NCBI GenBank assembly: GCA_943704415.1 | Contig: CALSCO010002286.1 | Location: 1 to 20,275, forward strand | Source of the DNA: Parvularia atlantis | Taxonomy: Eukaryota; Opisthokonta; Rotosphaerida | Direction of reading: 5' to 3' | Length of the DNA stretch: 20,275 bases | Shown here: positions 17,154 through 20,275 of the stretch, in pieces | Position numbering within the stretch: position 1 is the stretch's first letter | How the letters are laid out: every line of letters begins with the position of its first letter | Program-made: the position numbers and the translations under genes | Notes under the pieces: model-generated | What the model was told of the DNA's origin: nothing | Databases searched by the model: none | What the model saw: only the letters and a program-made list of their open reading frames with translations

Positions 17154-18383
17154 TCATTGCCCCGCGGCGCGCCGCACGTCGCTTTGGTCCACGGTGGTCC
17201 AGTCGGCCCCGCGGCTGAGCAGCAGGCGCACCATCTGCTCGTGGCCGCACGTAACAGCTGCGTGCGGCCCGTCAGCACGCGCCGCACTGGGCTGGCGCGG
17301 CGGAAGCGCACCGAAGCCCAGCGGCGTCAGGCCGTCGCCGTCCTTTGCAATGCGCGGTATCGTGTCAGTGTGTGTGCGCACGTCGCGTACAGCCCACGCA
17401 CCCGCACGTCGATGCCCGCGCCCGCGTCCAGCAGCCGCCTGGCGATGCCGATGTGGTTGCGGTCGCTCGCCCAGTGCAGCGGCGGCATGCCCTGTCACGA
17501 TCGCTGTCAGCGAGACTGTACTCGGCGCATGCGCGCACCTGGTCCGGGTCGGGCTGGTTGAGGTCATGCGTGAGCGGGATCAGCCGCTCGACCTGCGCCT
17601 CGTCGCCCTCCTGGATGTAGTAGAACAGGTCGCGGTCCTCGTTTCTGGTATGCGCGCTCCTGTGTAAGAGACAGCACACAAGCACGTAGCGCACGGCGCG
17701 CACGCACAGCACGGGCGCGTCGGTGGGCGCGGCCGGGCGGCTGACGGCGACGCCAAAGCCCTTCTCGTGGTCCTCGACGTTGGCGCCGTCGTCGCCCTCG
17801 TCCGCCGCGTCACGCAGGCCTCGCGCGACGTCGGCGGCGGCCGCATCGGCCACGTCCTGGACGTCACGCCGCGCACGCCACTGCGGCACCTTGTCGCTCG
17901 CGAGCTCGATGTACTTCTGGCGCGCCTCGCGCTGGCCGAGGTGGCTGAACGCCTGCCAGCTGTCCCTGAACGTGCGCGGGTGAGCGGCGGCGGCCCCATC
18001 GTGGTGGCGGCAGCGGCGCACCACTTGGCCCACGCGACCATGTCGAGGCGCGAGGGCGCGGGCGCGGTGCACGGCCCGGCCGTCGCGACCTTGTACAGGC
18101 CGTAGAAGGCGAGCTTGGCGTCGGTGTCGATACGGAGGCCGCGCGTCGTGAGCATGAACTCGGCCGCGTCGCGGAAGGCGCGGTCGACCGGATCTGGCCC
18201 GTCGCCCCGCGTCAGCCTCGCGTCAGCATCGCGCCTCTCCGCGCGCACTGCCGCACCGTCGTCGTCGCCCTTGATGCGTGGCGGCGTCGCGGCGGCCGTG
18301 CGCACCGCCGGGTACAGCAGCAGCGGCGCGGTCGCGAGCGCGAGCATGCCGAGCTCCACCACGACGCTCAGCGGCGAGGTCAT
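17154..18383 (-). CDS. Membrane-anchored acyl-CoA-binding protein with ankyrin repeats (ACBD6 / plant ACBP1-2 like)
   Basis: Binds long-chain acyl-CoA esters and offers an ankyrin surface for partners. Seven exons: 18383-18257, 18193-18022, 17965-17708, 17659-17539, 17491-17402, 17342-17312, 17257-17154; 300 residues. Order: an N-terminal hydrophobic segment (about 5-26, VVVELGMLALATAPLLLYPA), a short acidic linker, the ACBP domain (about 43-122) with KLAFYGLYKVATAG and WAKWDSWQAF carrying the ligand lysines, an acidic linker, then ankyrin units (DLFYYIQEGDEAQVERLI; GMPPLHWASDRNHIGIARRL; GLTPLGFAVTCGHEQMVRLL). The anchor-ACBP-ankyrin order matches plant ACBP1/2; animal ACBD6 lacks the anchor. 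Intron 18194-18256 (63 nt) is stop-free; leaving it in would add 21 residues before the ACBP domain. Confidence 0.9.
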
Positions 18384-18511
18384 CGGTGCAGCGGCGACAA
18401 CGGCGACGACGGCAGGAACGACGGCAGTGCGCGCGCGCAGACCGGGTGTGCGGCACAAAGTGCAAAGGTGGAGCAGAGATGTGTGAATCGTGACACGCAG
18501 GGCCGTTACTG
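18384..18511. promoter_or_regulatory. Divergent promoter, ACBP-ankyrin / Sos7-like genes
   Basis: 128 bp between start codons. It holds GC-rich CGACGACGG repeats (18397-18425) and a less GC-rich stretch (CAAAGTGCAAAGGTGGAG, about 18456-18473). No TATA box is visible. Role inferred from gene orientation. Confidence 0.4.
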
Positions 18512-19445
18512 ATGGCGGGGTGCGCGCCACACGCCCCCCACCCGCCCCGCGCGCCAAACGGGACCGCTCACGGTCGCGCACGCCCGCGCGGCGCGCCGCG
18601 GGAAACAGAGAGCTGGACGAGATCGTGGAGCAGACGCAGGGGCTGGCGGCCGCGTTCAAGGAGAACGTCGTGGCCGACCGCGCGCCCAGCGCCGACGAGC
18701 TCGCACACATGAAGGTGCGAGGCGCGCAAAATGAGCGCGGGCGCGCGCCTGCCGTGGTGGCCGACAAGCGCCGCGCCGCAGGACCGCTTCTCCAAGAGCA
18801 AGTTCAACTTCATCGAGCTCAACTCGAAGGAGCGCTTCCTCGAGCTGCTCGCGGGCGCGGACGAGGACCTGCCGAGCACGGACGGCGTGCAGCAGGCCGA
18901 GGCGCAGGTCGCCGCCACAAAGCAGGTGCTCAAGCAGAGCAAGGCCCAGGTCGACCAGCGCAAGCATGAGCTCGCCGCGCTCATCGACGGCGCGGCGCGG
19001 GCCCACGCGGCCGTCTTGGGGCGGGCGGCCGTGCTGCGCGAGCGGATGGAGCAGCTGCGCGAGCTCGAGCAGCAGGTGCTGGCGGACGAGCGCGTCGCGG
19101 CGGCCGAGCTGGCGCAGGCGGCCGCGCTGGAGGAGCAGGCGCAGGCGCGCGAGGACGAGCGTGCGTGCTCCTCCCCCGCGCAAGCCGTATCTGGCGCGCT
19201 TTTGACCGGCGCCATCGCACGCAGTCGAGCGGCAGCTGCAGGCCGAGCTCGGGTGCGAGATCGTCGTCGCGCCGGTCGCGTTGCCGCCGATCGAGGTGCC
19301 GCCCGAGGACGCGCAGCAGCGGGCGATGCGCGAGCAGATCGATTGGTGCGTCGCCGGCCGTTGCGCGCGCTCTCGCACTGACGGTGCGCACGTGCGCAGG
19401 TACAAGCACATGACGCAGCTAGTGCAGACGCTGCAGGCGGTGTGA
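18512..19445 (+). CDS. Coiled-coil protein, possibly kinetochore protein Sos7 (Kre28/ZWINT-like)
   Basis: Five exons: 18512-18519, 18609-18714, 18782-19160, 19225-19345, 19400-19445; 219 residues. The first exon supplies only ATG GCG GG, and the 89-nt first intron restores frame into ELDEIVEQTQGLAAAFKENV. The segment RFSKSKFNFIELNSKERFLE resembles, from memory, the conserved start of fungal Sos7 (KNL1/Spc105 partner) with its SKLxFxxLExxxKExFL pattern. A coiled coil of about 100 residues rich in Glu, Ala and Gln follows, then a Pro-rich turn (VALPPIEVPPEDAQQR) and a final helix (WYKHMTQLVQTLQAV) that suits the small RWD-like end of such proteins. If right, it would be at the outer kinetochore. 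A generic coiled-coil protein remains possible. Confidence 0.6.
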
Positions 19446-19614
19446 GCGGCGCGCTGTGCCGCGTGCTGCCTGTGTGCATAGTTTGTCCGTGCCCCGCCGC
19501 CGCCGCGGTGGATGGAAAAATGGTAGCCCTTCATGCGTCCACGCACACAGCGACACGCGCGCCGCGGCGCGGGGGAGATCCGGTAGCGGGCGGCGGAAGA
19601 CGGGCGCAGGGCGA
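19446..19614. other. Convergent intergenic region
   Basis: 169 bp between the stops of the Sos7-like and V-ATPase genes. It contains GCATAGTTTGTCC and GGATGGAAAAATGG near 19478-19523, the only A/T-rich bits, which may be 3'-end processing signals. No gene or RNA structure is recognised. Confidence 0.45.
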
Positions 19615-20229
19615 TCAGGCGTTGATGCGCGCGTTCATGTGCGGCTTGGGGTTGACGGTCTGCACGGCCTCGAGAAGCTGCGCGCGCATCGCATCGTCAG
19701 CACGGGGGCTGCCCGTGCGCTGCTGTGCGCACCTTGCTGATGACGAGCGTCTTGTTGGCGTTGTACGCTGCGAGCGCGCGCAGGATCAGCCGCCGCAAGC
19801 GACGACGACGACGACCGGCGGCGACCGCGCACCGGCCTGGATCTCCTGCAGCTTCTGGTTCGTCTCGACGTCGAGCTTGCGCGTCGACTCGTCGCTCGAG
19901 CCGGCGTTCTGCGCGCGCGCGGGCGCGTGAGCGCGGGCGCTGGTGACGCCGTGGCGCACACGGGAGACGGACCTTCATCACGTTCTGCTGGAACTCGGCC
20001 TCCTTCTGCACGCGCAGCGACTCGATCTCGCGCTCGGCCTCCTCGCGCGCCGCCTTGAGCCGCTTGACCTTCTCTGCTCGACCGAGCGCGCGCGTGAGCC
20101 GGCCGGGTGCCGCAGCGGCGGGCCACGCAGGCGGCCACGCGGACCCTCGCGCGCGGCGTTGATGATCTGCTTGGCCTCGCGCTCAGCCTCCATCAGCGTC
20201 TGGATGCCCGAGGTCTGTGCTGCCCGCAT
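19615..20229 (-). CDS. VMA10: V-type proton ATPase subunit G
   Basis: Peripheral-stalk subunit of the V1 sector; it pairs with subunit E to hold the catalytic head of the vacuolar/endosomal proton pump. Five exons: 20229-20145, 20073-19973, 19908-19833, 19767-19733, 19677-19615; 119 residues, near yeast Vma10 (114) and human G (118). The conserved N-terminus is clear (SGIQTLMEAEREAKQIINAA, matching GIQxLLxAExxAxxIVxxAR), then a charged helix (KVKRLKAAREEAEREIESLR) and KEAEFQQ. The C-terminal half (YNANKTLVISKLLEAVQTVN) ends PHMNARINA, matching the human HENYRING end. Two donors are GTCCG rather than GTGCG. The promoter lies beyond 20230 and is mostly outside the window. Confidence 0.95.
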
Positions 20230-20275
20230 GGTCGCTGGTGGTCCGGACGGCGGCGGCGGGGCGCGGGGAGGGCGG

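Noticed and set aside
17650-17672. TGTGTAAGAGACAG resembles the Nextera/Tn5 mosaic-end adapter
   Set aside because: It lacks two bases of the adapter core and forms the acceptor side of an intron (CTCTTACACAG on the coding strand) that closes in phase, so adapter contamination is unlikely.
1-20275. Transposons, retroelements, tRNA, rRNA or snRNA genes
   Set aside because: I saw no transposase or reverse transcriptase motifs, no long terminal repeats, and no cloverleaf or snRNA signature. Almost all sequence is explained by genes and short spacers.

Overview
The window is a gene-dense, very GC-rich, intron-rich stretch of a eukaryotic nuclear genome. I resolve 15 protein genes (14 complete, one cut by the left edge) on both strands, and see no rRNA, tRNA, CRISPR array or mobile element. 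By hand I place 73 introns, mostly 45-90 nt. About 56 of them begin GTGCG, most have a CTNAC/CTGAG-like branch motif near the 3' end, and nearly all end in CAG. The reading phase closes across every exon junction I list. Exons and introns are equally GC-rich.

The gene set points to an opisthokont, most likely an early-diverging fungus. It has an ERG4-type sterol C-24(28) reductase, a DUG1/CNDP2 dipeptidase, a fungal-style VMA10, a possible Sos7-like kinetochore coiled-coil protein, and a LIMK/TESK-like TKL kinase, a class rare in yeasts and moulds. The species cannot be fixed from this sequence alone.

Layout, left to right: (1) 1-685 minus, partial acidic/proline-rich protein; (2) 831-1490 plus, unrecognised coiled-coil protein; (3) 1501-2620 plus, MCUR1/CCDC90-family mitochondrial protein; (4) 2679-4746 minus, DUG1-like M20 metallodipeptidase; (5) 4807-7570 plus, Sec1/Munc18 protein; (6) 7621-8170 minus, unrecognised acidic protein with a C-terminal membrane segment; (7) 8247-9820 plus, ERG4; (8) 10012-11046 plus, RRM/RS splicing factor; (9) 11223-13304 minus, microsomal cytochrome P450; (10) 13625-14992 plus, uninterrupted GT92-like glycosyltransferase; (11) 15078-16673 plus, LIMK/TESK-like kinase; (12) 16722-17103 minus, 90-residue orphan; (13) 17154-18383 minus, membrane-anchored acyl-CoA-binding/ankyrin protein; (14) 18512-19445 plus, Sos7-like coiled coil; (15) 19615-20229 minus, V-ATPase subunit G.

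Genes largely alternate between divergent pairs sharing 60-320 bp promoters and convergent pairs whose stop codons lie 48-176 bp apart. These are mostly housekeeping genes with no shared pathway. A loose membrane, sterol and trafficking flavour (ERG4, Sec1, V-ATPase G, acyl-CoA-binding protein, P450) is probably chance. I found no new multi-gene system. The most notable signals concern splicing: four GC-AG introns, a GTGCG donor consensus unlike the usual GTAAGT, an 18-nt micro-exon carrying the P450 haem cysteine, and many in-frame stop-free introns.
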